A DNA stretch of 64,000 bases from Phorcus lineatus. Its lineage: Eukaryota; Mollusca; Gastropoda; Trochida; Trochidae. The position numbers and the translations under genes are program-made. Below the pieces are notes generated by a model that worked only from the letters and a program-made list of their open reading frames with translations, was not told the DNA's origin and made no database searches. This document shows positions 39,115 to 51,849 of this stretch, in pieces (position 1 is the first letter of the stretch; each line of letters opens with the position of its first letter). The stretch is taken from positions 36,812,839 to 36,876,838 of the forward strand of contig OV121091.1 of the NCBI GenBank assembly GCA_921293015.1, written 5' to 3'.

Positions 39115-39790
39115 TTTTGTGTGTCCTCACTGTGCACGAACAACTGACTCCAAACCCCTTCTCATTCCATAGATAAATTCCGAATTTGATTCTGAAGAAT
39201 CCTGTTCAATTTCTCTTTGCGGCAGTTAAGTCGCTAAGAATATGAACAGGTATTTCATTCTTTCTGACACGGTGACCTAGAATGTCCCACAATTGATCTA
39301 TCGAATTGAGATCCGGACCCATGAATGGCCATTTAATCGTATTTTGCTGTAAAAAGGTGGTATCACTGGCTCTTTGTAGTCATGATCTGAAAATACATGG
39401 TTATCAAAATGATTAACAGCCCTGTCAGGGTTCTCTCATTAGTCCATTGAGGTTTCCTCGAGTGGTCCTGATGTCCACTGTGTAAACCAATGAAATGCAT
39501 CCCCTAACATTATTGTTCATCCCCCATAGAGAACCTTCTCCTGGATATTTCAGGGAACTATATCTGAATGCCTTTGCCTCCACACATGCACGTGAACGAG
39601 CGCCAACCATATGCCATCTCTAACCATATAAGGAAGCCTCTTCCACTAAGCATTTTTCAAACGAACACGTTGATTATACCAGGCAAGCTAAGTCTAGCTG
39701 CGTTAAGAGCTGGAGACAGCTACATGTATGAACGCTTTGTAGATCTTCTCGTCCTTTTTTCGTGCCGCTTTCAGTCGATTCCGTCTTGCA
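39115..39790 (-). pseudogene. Tc1-like (Tc1/mariner) transposase relic
   Basis: On the minus strand the C-terminal half of a Tc1-like DDE transposase can be followed through several frames. Landmarks are an IQEKVLYGG stretch at the position of the GGGSVMVWGG block, GNLNGLMREP matching GNLN-RYRDEIL-P, FLQQNTIKWPFMGPDLNSID with QLWDILGHRVRKNEIPV (about 39250-39350), LNRILQNQIRNLSM, and GMRRGLESVVRAQ (about 39140-39175). The catalytic Glu expected in the NPIEHLW context is Asp here. Frameshifts and stops show it is inactive. Terminal inverted repeats were not identified and the N-terminal DNA-binding half is not clearly preserved, so the outer limits are approximate. Confidence 0.8.
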
Positions 39791-39799
39791 GGAGATGAC

Positions 39800-41561
39800 T
39801 CTCCCAGATAAGCACTGTCTAAACAATGTGCTTGAGTCTGTCCCATTACAGGCGCCTTTTAGGGCTCAACAAGTCTCTATCCTCTCGTAACGTTGGCTCA
39901 AGGGGTCAGCCATGTCTTGAAAGAGGCCCTGACCTTTTCAAAAGCTTTGAAATATGGAATAATGTCGCCCTATATTATGTACTGTTTTCTGATTAATAAG
40001 CCACCGTGTAATCTTGCATATGTCAATAATGATACTGAATATTCAAGTCGTAATGACAAACAGAAGATGCCAGAAAACATTTGTTTTTCAATAAACTGAA
40101 TAGTTGGCAATTTACGTGCAGAGGGTATGCTATATTTGTTGTAGCCCACACTAAGAATATCATGATGCATCCAAACATGTAAGATAAAAATACTTCAGTT
40201 TCAAAATCATTTTAGAGTAATTCTTACAGGTATATTGATGATGGTGCTGCTTTAAAATATCTACATTTATATATTTAACGAGAGCAGGGAAGAAGGAGGC
40301 CCATACAACATCGGATCTAAGCAACTTAATTAAATCAAGGTGTGATGACAAGAATCCCCTCCTCAAATTAAAGATAATGACACGATATAGGACATTCATA
40401 TGCGTTAAGCTATTAAACGAAGGATGCTTTGGGCATATCGCCTTGAAACATGTCATAATCAAAAATGAGCTTTGAGAACGATATACAAAAACCGAATACA
40501 TATGCAACACTAATCATGTTCTATTACGACATACTGAACATAAATGTCGTCCAAAAGGAAATTAATTGTCACAAGGGGCCTAATAACTATTGCGACATCA
40601 ACATATCTGAGAAACTATCTAAATCAGAAGCCAAACTGGGACTTTGCTGTTATGATCTTTGCTGTTTTAAGTTCCATATTCATTAACATTAATTAAAGGA
40701 GTCTTGCTAGTTAGGAAATGATTCCATATCACGTTGACATTGCTCAATTAAATTTGAAAACGCAGATAAAAATGATAAAGTAACCGCATGGTACCAACCC
40801 GTACCTATACAGTGAATGAACGTTAGTAATTTTACATCATCAAAGGAATATATTCACTTACTGAAATAGTTCACACAAACCAGTAAAAACCGAACCTCGT
40901 ATACAACACTGGTTATTGAAACATTATGGAAAGGTTGATTTAGATAATGAAGTTAAGTGATTACGTAATAGCGATACCTGCTGTGCTAGGTGATTATTTT
41001 TCACGACTCCACTTCTCCTCATGCTTTCTTCATCTTGATCAATTCAAATACCTAGTCCATGCGCCTAATACGACTGACATTCAATACCCCGCATTGCACG
41101 TGCTAAGATCATGTAACCCAATTTATCCGCGTGCGCTCAACGCTTTACCGGTCAAATGAAAAAAGCACTGGTACAAAATGTAAATAGCATTAAATGGAAG
41201 GTCGTTTACTATCCTCCATGTATCTAACTAGCAAACTAAATCTGTTATTCTATCAGCTCTCTGTTGTCTGCTTGACTAAGCGCTGAGTAGAAAATCGGAG
41301 GTTCGCATATTCAAATCTTTACTCACGTACTCTCAGAAGTTTTAATTTCACTTTTGAGACCATTTTGATTTGTCGATTTTAAAGCACATGTATTGATAAT
41401 GTACAATAAAGTTAATCTAAATCTGACCCATATGAGTGGGATAGCAACTGGCCGTGGATTCTTGAACTTACACCCCTTGGGAAGTTATTTCCTTTGTTTT
41501 ATTTGAAGGTTATATGCCATAACCACCATGTGCGCAGGTTGGTTATCTCATAATTACCATG
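39800..41561. other. No gene recognised
   Basis: AT-rich with chance-level ORFs only. Confidence 0.45.
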
Positions 41562-41573
41562 GTCGGTTATGAG

Positions 41574-41636
41574 TGAGTACATGAGTTGAGGTTTAACGTG
41601 TTTTTTTCTAACAACATTTCAGATATTAAACACCTG
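41574..41636 (-). mobile_element. 5'-truncated SINE-like tail with 12-bp target-site duplication
   Basis: The plus strand reads TGAGTACATGAGTTGAGG, then TTTAACGTG, a T run and CTAACAACATTTCAG, resembling the SINE tail family seen at 10803. It is bracketed by two copies of GTCGGTTATGAG (41562-41573 and 41637-41648). The short length with flanking duplication suggests a separately inserted, 5'-truncated copy rather than the tail of the tRNA-like sequence 80 bp away. Confidence 0.5.
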
Positions 41637-41722
41637 TCGGTTATGAGATGTTCAACGTGAACAAACAAATTGACTTGTAAAATTTTGAAATTTCAACAAG
41701 CTAGAGATTTAACATTTAGAAA

Positions 41723-41797
41723 GGGCGTAACAGGGATTCGAACCTGGGACCTCTGTATTGTCAAGCAACACCTCTACCTCTTGAGCTAACGAGGATC
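41723..41797 (-). pseudogene. tRNA-like sequence (SINE head or tRNA pseudogene)
   Basis: On the minus strand there is an A-box-like TTAGCTCAAGAGGTAGAG and, about 30 bases on, a perfect B-box-like GGTTCGAATCC. These are RNA polymerase III promoter elements at tRNA-like spacing. The acceptor arms do not pair, the D stem has a terminal mismatch, the T stem has an extra base, and the anticodon stem is weak with no conventional U33. It is therefore not a functional tRNA gene. A tRNA-derived SINE head is the most likely explanation. Confidence 0.6.
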
Positions 41798-42074
41798 CAT
41801 GTCAGCTGAGGTACTTTTTGTTGTGTCATGTGTACACTGATTTCCCCCTGTATATATATAATATTAGGTAATAGGTTTTGTATATTTTTAATGTAAATGG
41901 GCTAGTTTTTAGCTTTAAAATCTAAAGCAGGCGTGTATTGTTAATATTCTATGTGACTCGTTCGGTCAGAAAACATAAAGCCGCAAAGTGTTAAAATATA
42001 ACGTTTATAAATGCAATATATATGAATAATTTAGTTTAAAGTTATTTTACGAATGTTCCACGGGAGTGTAAGCC

Positions 42075-42175
42075 AAATAATGACCTGATTGCCTCGCGTT
42101 ATGGCAATAAACTCAGCTCGGGCTACGCCCTCGCGAGTTTATTTGCCATAACCGCTCGGCACCAGGTCATTATTT
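42075..42175. mobile_element. Foldback (long-hairpin) element 1
   Basis: Left arm AAATAATGACCTGATTGCC and right arm (complement of GGTGCCGAGCGGTTATGGC) extend to arms of about 44 bases with few mismatches. They enclose a GGGCTACGCCC loop region that is itself palindromic. No coding capacity. Such foldbacks are MITE-like and would form a long hairpin RNA if transcribed. Confidence 0.75.
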
Positions 42176-42179
42176 ACTA

Positions 42180-45100
42180 CATAATCCACTAATGACACTC
42201 ATCACCATGGATTATAGAAAGGTTCACCTCAGTATGGGAGTTTGACAAAGAAAGTTGCTGTGCTTGTAAATAATTAGTTGCTTGGCTGCCATGATGATCA
42301 CTGATGGTAGTCTTGAAGTGAGGATTATCTTATCGTTGCAATGTATGTTTTAATTGATGGTTAATTACTTTGTAGAGCTTTTGACGTTTCCAGTGAAGAC
42401 GTAGTCAGACCTTTGCTGTTAAAGCTGAAGACGTCATTGGGCTGATGCTGTTGATGAGCTGCTGACATTGTCAGGTTTAGTCAGGTTCGGCAAAGTGTTC
42501 GGGTTTTTTTATATTTTTTATTCTCTATCTGTTCCGGGCTTCAACGTGTATCGTTGTTATATTTCGAAACACCGTTTCTTTGTACTGTACATCCATTCAC
42601 AATCATGAATGGGTAATCTCATCACATATTATACACGAACAATACATGATCATAATTGAATGTTCAGTCTTTCTAAGCCTTGAGCTGAAGCTTTTGGAGA
42701 CGTTTTGAATCATTTTGAATCCTCTTTTGCGCGAACATATTACATGAATGGATTCTTATTTTTCAGTTTTTCATCTTTGTGTATCAACTTTTGCAGTCTT
42801 CTTGTTCACAAAACACTGGAAATGATTTGTATATTTTAATGAGTGTATTTCATGTTGATGTTTGGTGAAAGTGCAATTGACAGTGTTCTCGGAATAATAA
42901 AGCAAAAGGACATTTTCGATAGCCATTGGTGTAATATATACTGATAGGGTTGTAAATTACAGCGATCAAGTGCCAGAACTTCCTTGAAAACTATGTAGTT
43001 ATCACTAACTTTAACATTTCTCAATTAGGATAGCCTTAGCCAAATAAGAATAATATATTGGATATCAATTAAGAAAAAACATGACAAACAGAACTTGGCA
43101 GTTACATTTGTTTCGTAAAATTCATGATTAAGTAGTATCAAACAATTTCTTTCTTTTTTAAAATCAAATGAGCAAAGAAGCTTATTTTACTGAATGAGTT
43201 GAATGAAATCATCTTTTATTTATTAGTAACAAAGTGTTTTACCAAACATGTTTTTAGTAGAAAATTAAAGGACAGTTGATATAGCTTTAATGTCAATAAC
43301 ATAATGTTTGAAGCGAGGTTGGTTTATGATAACTTTTGTCACCTGCTCCTTGTCGGATGATTTGAGAAGAATTACGACCAAGAGTAATGACTGTCTGGTT
43401 GATATGAAGATACATATAGCACTATCATCTCCACCGATAAGTTCCCGAAGCTTGTGGGTTGAGATTGTTGGTTGAAATTTTATCATTAATTGATTGTTAA
43501 GGGAGAGGGTTAAAGAGGCCTGGTCCTTCCCAGTAACCTATGTTACGAGTGCACCATGTTTCTTTTTTTTCAAAATGCCGTCACAGTGAAATATGTACTA
43601 CAACTTCGATAGAGTTTTATCTCATATGCAATAGGCGCGTACCGCACATGTAATGAAACTCTAATCCTTCCAACTATTATATGAAGAGTTCAAATAATCA
43701 GTTTGAATTAGCATTGCTAATTGAAATCAAACAAATCAGTATTTAATAGTCTAGCTCAAAATGTGTTCTAACAGTCATAGAGGTGAATAGGAAAGACATG
43801 ACTGAGTTATCTTTGAGAGGGGAGAATTGAAGAGGGTGGACAATTGTGCATCTCGGTGATCTGCTCAACCTTCAAGTGACGATTGTCGAATGCATCGATA
43901 TCGGGTTCTTCTTTACATATCGTATACTTGACATACACACAAAGCTTTTACAATGGCTGTATGATATTGGGATCAACCAGTCACATCGTCATATCAAAGT
44001 TTATGCGATATCATTCCCGCTATCAGTGCCAGGGTTACGAGAGCACCATCTGCCTCCATGTCTTTCTCAAGCAATATCCCTTGCCCACCGTTTCCTTTAA
44101 CTGTCTTTATGACAATCCATAATCCTTGCTGGCCATGAACAGATTACCATTCCTCAGTAATGGCTGCACGCAGGACCTGGTATTGACTTCGCTGGCATTT
44201 GTGAGCGAATATCTTATTTCGTGATCTTTTGTCCTTAGCACGATCTCATTGCTCTCCAAATCTCCTCCACTTAACGTCTTAGTGATCTCCCCATTCTACA
44301 CTAAACGTCCTCGTGCTTTACCTCTGTCGGATGGGGAATGTGTTTTACTGGTGTCTGCTCAGCCTTGTTGTTACTTGAGTATTGCTTAAACACAAGCCAG
44401 TAGGTATGGACATGACTTGTCGGGAAATAAAGTATATCCCAGAAGAGTTCTGGTAGAAATGTCGAAGCTGAATGTCGCCTGGGAAAGGATGCAAGTATCA
44501 GTGAAATCATTAAAACGTCTCCTTGGCGAAATTTATAATAGCCATATTGTTGATAATGAAAGTTTACTATATATGTGCACTTTTTCCGAAAATTTAGAAA
44601 AAAACAACAAACCATGTGGCATTGCTGAATGATACTGAAGATTCAGGTATACACGTTGCCAGGTTTTGTTTGAAATGTGGTGTTGTTTCTTAACTATGTT
44701 TTTTTTTGTGAAAGATGACTATGAAGCTCTGGTCTGGAATAACATACAGTACAAGTCTATCATATCATATGTGTAACTCTGCGCACGAAACTTATATATA
44801 AGCGATCAGAGTTTACAGTCACTCGAGGGAATATTGTCCAGTATCCCGATAAAAACGGACGTTGGCATATCAATATTTCATTATGGTTTAGAATCAATGA
44901 TGTTTACGTAGAAGACTTGGTCCAAGAACTTGCCTTGGTATATGATGTTCAGATGTGTTGTTGCAATCGTGTACCGTGAATCCAGAGTGGCCTCGTTCGT
45001 CTGATCTGTTATACACCGGCGAGTACGGTTTAAAGAATTCTTACCCAAGCGGGCACAGATATGCCGGGTATTAAAGTTTTCGTAATGGTCACGGGAGTTA

Positions 45101-45461
45101 CAGTTTTTCTAAAAATAACTCGAGATCTGATTGGCTGACAGAACTATTTATTTTCATTCGTTCAGTGAGTCCAGCGTATCCGTGTCAATGAGACGTCAAA
45201 ACAAACATTGTTTTTAATTTCGTATCAAATAATAAGAAACGTTAAATATTTCGTTCATTTAGGATTGTCTTGCTTAATATATGATGCACAAACATGTAAT
45301 AAATTGCATAGACTACATTTAACTGCGCGATGACATAATCGTTGTTCGTCGCGCATGGATACAATGACCGAGTTTACTTGCAACTTGCCTTCACAAGGGT
45401 ATTTTCCAAAAGTACCGTAAATATTCTTAGATTTGACTTTGGTAAGAAAAACCAACTCGAA
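42180..45461. other. No gene recognised
   Basis: Between the two foldback elements. A GC-moderate patch at 43830-44330 is open in two plus-strand frames (84 and 79 codons) without a recognisable product. Confidence 0.4.
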
Positions 45462-45573
45462 GCGCGGAATTACGGTTTATCTGTCCCTCGTGAATTATTG
45501 TGATGAATTCCTCGCTAAAGCTCGGAATTTAAAACAATAATCCACTTAGGACAGATAAACCGTAATTCCTCGC
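45462..45573. mobile_element. Foldback element 2
   Basis: GAATTACGGTTTATCTGTCC near 45467-45486 has its exact complement near 45549-45568, and the outer bases (GCG/CGC) extend the pairing. Inner arms TTATTGT/ACAATAA and GAATTCC/GGAATTT continue the hairpin, so most of the 112 bases can fold. Sequence differs from foldback element 1. No ORF. Confidence 0.75.
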
Positions 45574-48500
45574 ATCTTGTTGATTATTCTTATGATATGT
45601 TTTAAACGTCTTCTGAAACAGCTTCAGTCGCCAACAATACATAGAGATGGCCATAGATTTTCCGATATTTCATTTATTCCTGGTAGTGGGGTTTGAACAA
45701 AACGAACTGTGCATGAACTCGTTTATCCGGTAATATATCGACATTGAAGTGTGATTAGTGTAAAAACCATACAGGTTTGGGAGTAAACATGATCTATCAT
45801 ATATATGAAATCTAAGATTTATGACAAGTGTTTTCTCTAAAAGGTACTTTTTCAGCTGGTGGCAAGACAAACCTATTTACTATGTAAAAATGTATATCAA
45901 TAAGCATTATCGCTGACCGATGTGAAACTGGTGTGAATCAAGTTCGAATAGATCCAAGACAAAGTGATCCTCCGAAAAAGTCACATTTAATCCTGATTGA
46001 TGAGGTCGCTATGAAAAGTAAATTAAGGCCCTCAAAACCAGAGTTTTGGATACGCCGACCAACCGTCTGACTAACTCGCTACATCAATGATAAAGTGACG
46101 GCTTTTATACAAGCCTGTACATTAACTTCAACTTTCATCACGCCAAGGCTTCCGAGCTTGACGAAATTAATACTGCTCAACCGTACCTGGATAATGACAT
46201 ATTGGATAATACCCTGTCTGATATTACGCAGTAATTGCACAGCCTTCATCGCTTCTGTCCCGTAACTCCAAAAGCGTTTGTTACTAAATGTATTAAAGTG
46301 ATTTATGACACCCGAAATTGGCTCATTCCGTCGACAAATACGTATCTGCCACACCTGACCTTAGAGTAAGAGCTGGAATCACCCAATGCCATGTCAACAT
46401 ACCATTTCCCCTGGTAAACTATTTTCTTCTTCACAAATGAAATAACGATTTCTTTGGGTCGATTTGTCACTGCGTCGATACAAAGGATTTGTATGAATGC
46501 CTTGAAAACCATTCGACTGATCGTTCTGTAACAGGCTGCTGTAATGTGTAAGTGGAACATGTATGTCATAAAACTATTCTTTATTCAAATTATGGATTTG
46601 AATAATTGACCGAAGAACATTTGACAGTTTGGATAGTTTATGATATGTCGACTTTCAGTGAAATATCCAATCGTACTGCATTTTCCGTGCAATGTAATGA
46701 TTGTTAGTCTCAGTTATCCGTGTCGAAACACACTTCATATCTCTGGAGTCCACAGTTTACAGTAGGTTTGGTTCTTGAACAATTGGATCACTGTGCTCCG
46801 TTTTACCAACCGATTTTTTTCATAAGATCGATCGTAAACGCGATCGCGAAACGGGATTTGTCAGTTTTTTATAGGAACGTTTTTCATAGGACTGTGATTT
46901 AGTAATCGTGTGTATGCTTTATGTCAATTTGGGAATCGTTTGTTAACTTCGTCTTATTGAGATAGAAAAAGATAAAATGGTATAAAGATATAAAGGTACA
47001 ATGGCCTATGTGTGCTATCAGACAAAGCTTCCTTGTTTCATTCCACAGTGTTTATTGTGTATCATGATTCCTTATTCATGCTTTCATTAATGCCTGTATG
47101 TATGAGCAACATGTTTTACTCTACACTTTGTGTTTGATTCAGATTTAATTTCTTTTGACCAATCATTGTAAATTGTTACCCAAGTATTTAAGAATCACGT
47201 TTTAAAAGAATGATTGAGTTTGTTTCAGAAACTGATATGGAATATCTGATTGATCCTGGCCTAGCTTGTCACAAACACAGACATTCGATGGTTGTAAGAA
47301 GCATAAAAACTCACAAACGTTCTTGGTTTGATATTTCTGTTCATTTGAAATGTGTAATTTATTCACGCGTATCCATTACGGTACTTGTGTTGAGTCTTCA
47401 TAAGTTTAAGATTATTTTATGTCTGTGTTATATATTCAATAACATTTGATGAATTTTAGATTAAGACCGATTTCACTCGTTGCAATTTGTAACATGAATA
47501 TCGCTTTGTATTTGCCTTGCTGAAAATTATTTCCTGTGTTTCTTTTAGAAACAAGCATCAAGTCAATGATGTCATAGCGGATGTCTAATTTATTTTGGGA
47601 AATTAGTAAATGACAGGCTTTTCCATTCATTTCTTTTTTATTACGATTATGGAGAATGTATGTTATGACGTACGTACATGCATGCCACGTGCTAATCATG
47701 TTGTGAAACTCTTCAATCAGCATCCAGACTATCATATCGTTCATTTGACTTGAAAAATATTTTAAAATTTCAGTGATAATTTATTTGACAACTGTTGATG
47801 TGAGAACGGGTAGAGTAATTGTTTCATATCGTTTTATGAATATTTCGAAGTAATTTCATTCCGAAAACTTTTTTCAGAATCTTGCATGGCATTGAGTTTA
47901 AACTTTTGAAACATTCGTTACTATCAGTATGAGTTGGGTTTCCTAACTCTGTAAAGATAATCATTTGTAATAGCCGGCGAGGACAGGATATGATGACCAG
48001 TGTTACGGTGTCGTCACAGATTCAGTGATTGATTCAATCGCCATTCAGTCCTTGCCATCTATTCGAACTTTAAGGGATAGTATTTAAACGTCGTCGTGTC
48101 ATGTACCCGTTGTCCTTAGGGTGGTAATTATTGTTCTTATTCAAGATAAAATCGATTTTCAGATTTGAAGAAACACTATCCAAATTGCTATGACATATAT
48201 CATGATCTCGTATCCCCGAGTCATCTATTGTTTTCAAATGATGATAGTCAATGATAACAAAACTATAATGAAAATTGAAAATGATTTATTATATGTCATT
48301 TGACCAAAATAATGCAAATGTCCTCCACTTACCCTTATTTAGTTCTATCTCACCCAATCAGCAAGTCAGGAAGATATTAGAGTCATTCTTTAGGCAAGAC
48401 TTCTTTCCACGGTTAAAAATAGAGACGCTCCGACCAACGGGTTTATACAAATGGACTAAACAAGAATGAACTGGGCACAAGGCCGAGCGGATGAGATAGA

Positions 48501-49528
48501 ACTAATCACAAGATTTGGACTTCCAAGGGTATTGCACGTTTTGGCATAAAACTGGAAATAATTTAATGAAAAACCATAATGAAATTTACAGATCCATCTG
48601 TACATACTCATTGTATTAAATAGAACTCTATTAAATGCATAAACTTACACACCATAGTCTGTATAACAACAGCTAGACATTCTAATCTACAAAAATGAAC
48701 GTATGTCCTCAGGTTTAACCAAAATCAGTTCTTTTATCACAGCCAATTGCTGAAAGTTTTTGACGTGTTGCATAGCAGTGCCAGCTAATTTCAATAAACC
48801 AAACTATAAGGAAGCAGTTACATGGGCGATGGTAAGTATGATATAAGTATGAATGTATGCATAGTTGTGTAGAGGGAAGGCACTTGGTAAGAGGTTCTGG
48901 CATTTTGGTGTCACTCGCGCACAAACCGTGGGCGTCCTTATTTTGGCATTGATGCAAAACAGTTCACAGAGATCATTCAAATCAGTTGCTATCGAAGCCT
49001 AACAGATGGTTTGTTCTAAGTTAGCTTGGCTCTACCCCTACTAAGGTACGATGATGAAAGAACTCCCGATCAAAGCATATATGGAAACTTTCAGACATTT
49101 TCTCTCAATCCTTTGTAAAAAAGCGTGGTGGAAACAAATGGATGTTATCCTTAATCACACAAGCAAAAAATTAGTTTTTGTCAAACAGTCATTTAAAATT
49201 CGTACCTCATTAGGATTACTTTAGATTTAGTTTCGTTGAATCTTTGAGCAAACCAATGCACCGATCCAGTTATTATGACAAGTTTTTCGTTTAAACTTTA
49301 ACAAATTATCAAAGTCGATATTGTCTTGGACAAGTACAAACCATTTTGTTCTGGATCTGACAATATCTATAGTTACAAATTCTCCCGATAGCATATAAAA
49401 TACACTTTCTGAGAATACCACTTGAAAGTTAAGGACGATGAACCTTCTAGATCTTTGGTATTGTTCTACACAACTTCTGCAGAGAGAGTGGAATACGTGA
49501 CCCAGACGGACCAGACGAGTGGAAGACT

Positions 49529-49544
49529 GGTTGCCCTGGCAACC
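49529..49544. promoter_or_regulatory. Palindromic RFX X-box candidate
   Basis: GGTTGCCCTGGCAACC contains two perfect 7-base inverted half-sites separated by CT, matching the RFX X-box consensus (GTNRCC, 0-3 bases, RGYAAC). It lies in a GC-richer stretch (about 49420-49620) with a 66-codon plus-strand ORF that I do not recognise. RFX factors commonly control ciliary genes, but no such gene was seen next to it. Confidence 0.5.
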
Positions 49545-51835
49545 GGACCACCTTGCTTAGAGACACCCAGTCAACAAAAGACGAACGCTCGTAGTTGGGA
49601 TGACAACTCAACAAGAGTTTGACTGTGTAATTGACTCCAATTAAACATTAAATCCAATAAACAACCGAAATACATTTTTCTAAGATTTTCTTTTATATAT
49701 TTCTGATATAAAGTAAAGATGTAAAGGTGATTTCGATCTTAATTCACACACAACCAAATTATTACCTGCAAATTATTTTCCCGTCAATCAGATTCTTTTT
49801 TTTTTTTTTAAAGAAATGCTTTTGAAATTTCAAACAAAAGACACTATATATCATTCCATTTTATTCCATTTGAAAGCTTCTTGATTATTAAACTTAAATG
49901 ACTCCTTATATGAAGAATTAATCCATGCAAGGTTGTCCGGTCTTGAAGGTACAGAGTGGTCTTTGGTAAGGTCACATGTAACTGATGGGTGGTGGACTCA
50001 ACGCACCATGTGTTTTAAACGTGAAGAAACGTGGTATATATTCACGTGCTTTACTGGCATTGTATGGCAGGCAGCTATGACAACGGTCGTGCAAAAATCA
50101 CATGGACTGACAAATAAATTAAACTAATCCTAAGAATAAATTAGTATGAAACAAAAAACATATCTCTTGAACAGATATGAAATGTTTAACATTCAATCAG
50201 AACCTATAAATAATGATGAAGATTTAGAGTTACACTCTTTCAATCAAACAACAACTGAAAACATCACCAGCGTCCTGATGACAAGTTTGAATAATTAAAT
50301 AAGCCTCTCAAGGCCATAAATATTGCACGTGCAGAATATAACAAAATAGTATAAAGGCGATACCATGATAACAAAAGAGAAATACATTTAATAATGTTTT
50401 TGGTTATGCAAAGTTTTAAGAAATGCAATTATAGCATTTAACATACATTTGAAGTGAACAGATTTTGTTGCATGTGTTCAATATATTGTTTAGAAGGCAG
50501 AGATGTATGATTGCATAAAATTGTATTTCAGTTCTCATAATGTGACGTACTTTCTGCCGGCCAGCAGTGCATATATCATCAAAACCTTGCAATCTCATGC
50601 CATGATGTCCAAACCGATACACTTCGTTCACTTTGACTTCAGATCATGTTTGTCACAAGCCAAAACACGTCATTGAACGGCAATGGTTTAGAATAACGGA
50701 GACTATTGGCCAGAAAACGTGCTCGTTAGACACTCGATCATTTTGATATAGTCGCCGAAAAACATCTCTCAAAACTTTCCTCCATAGAGACTGCTGGAAG
50801 CTGAAATAACAGAAAGCAATTGTGTAAATAAAACCCTCACATGTCACTAATTCAACTATTGGGCCACGCATATTGAGTATATGTTTCAAACTCAATATTC
50901 GAGATCGTGCAAAAATATGTCCACTTTAATAATAGTCAGTGCTATGTACACAAAGCACCCGGGGTCAGCTTGGCTGAAGTGTGAAACATCTGAACACAAA
51001 CGACCTTTCCCGTACGTGGGGAACTCTACAGGTTAAGTACGATATGTTCACGTGGGGCAGCCTCCCTCTTTTATAGGCTTTTTTGAAATCGTATTGACCA
51101 AAGATAAACATCTTCATCAGATAAAAGGTACTGTTTCGTTAATCCATGGTTTTCTACCAAAAGTGCAATAAACTGCATTCTTGTAAGGTTGACGGTTGTC
51201 TTTGGAATTAAGCATTCGCTTGCCATCCATCGATTCGTAGTAAGGCATGAGGTTGTGTGAACATATAGTACTCGACTATGGGCTATCCAAACATTATGAA
51301 GCAAGTTTTACACTGTTTCGGAATGGTATTGTTTTGGAAGAGATCCGGCATTGCGCTTGTCCTGCGGGGTATTTCAATGGATATGTTGCTAACATTCTAA
51401 GGACCTGGTGCAGAATATGTGCCATCATTCACTCTGAACCAGCAGTCAATCTACGGCATCACAATAGTTTCAACATAAACAGAATTGAGTATCAACAATA
51501 AACTTAGAAATATAAACGCTTTCGAATCAGGTATAACCAAACATAAACATTGTCAAACTCAACATAAGTTTCTTTTCATCCTGAAATGATAAGTTAGCTT
51601 TGTCACTACCAAAATAGGAACTTAAAATATACTTCAAAAGAAGATAAGATATGAGGAAACGATGCAATTTCTTACACAGTTTCTTGATAATGAACTATGT
51701 GAGCATTTGCTGTTGAGGTACAACATATCACAACCCTCAAGATCGGCAAAGGCCGGGCTAATATGAAGATATCAAAGCACAACCTGTATTCACCCGTTAC
51801 TCCCCCTCTCGTCCAATCAACACCAAGCATTGATT

Positions 51836-51849
51836 GTAACCACGGCAAC
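51836..51849. promoter_or_regulatory. RFX X-box candidate near a CCAAT box
   Basis: GTAACCACGGCAAC fits GTNRCC-NN-RGYAAC. About 20 bases upstream is GTCCAATCAAC, a CCAAT-type motif (near 51811-51821), and a C/T-rich run precedes that. The cluster looks like a small promoter, but no gene start was recognised on either side. Confidence 0.35.

Noticed and set aside
41723..41797. Functional tRNA gene
   Set aside because: A and B boxes are present but acceptor, anticodon and T stems do not pair properly.
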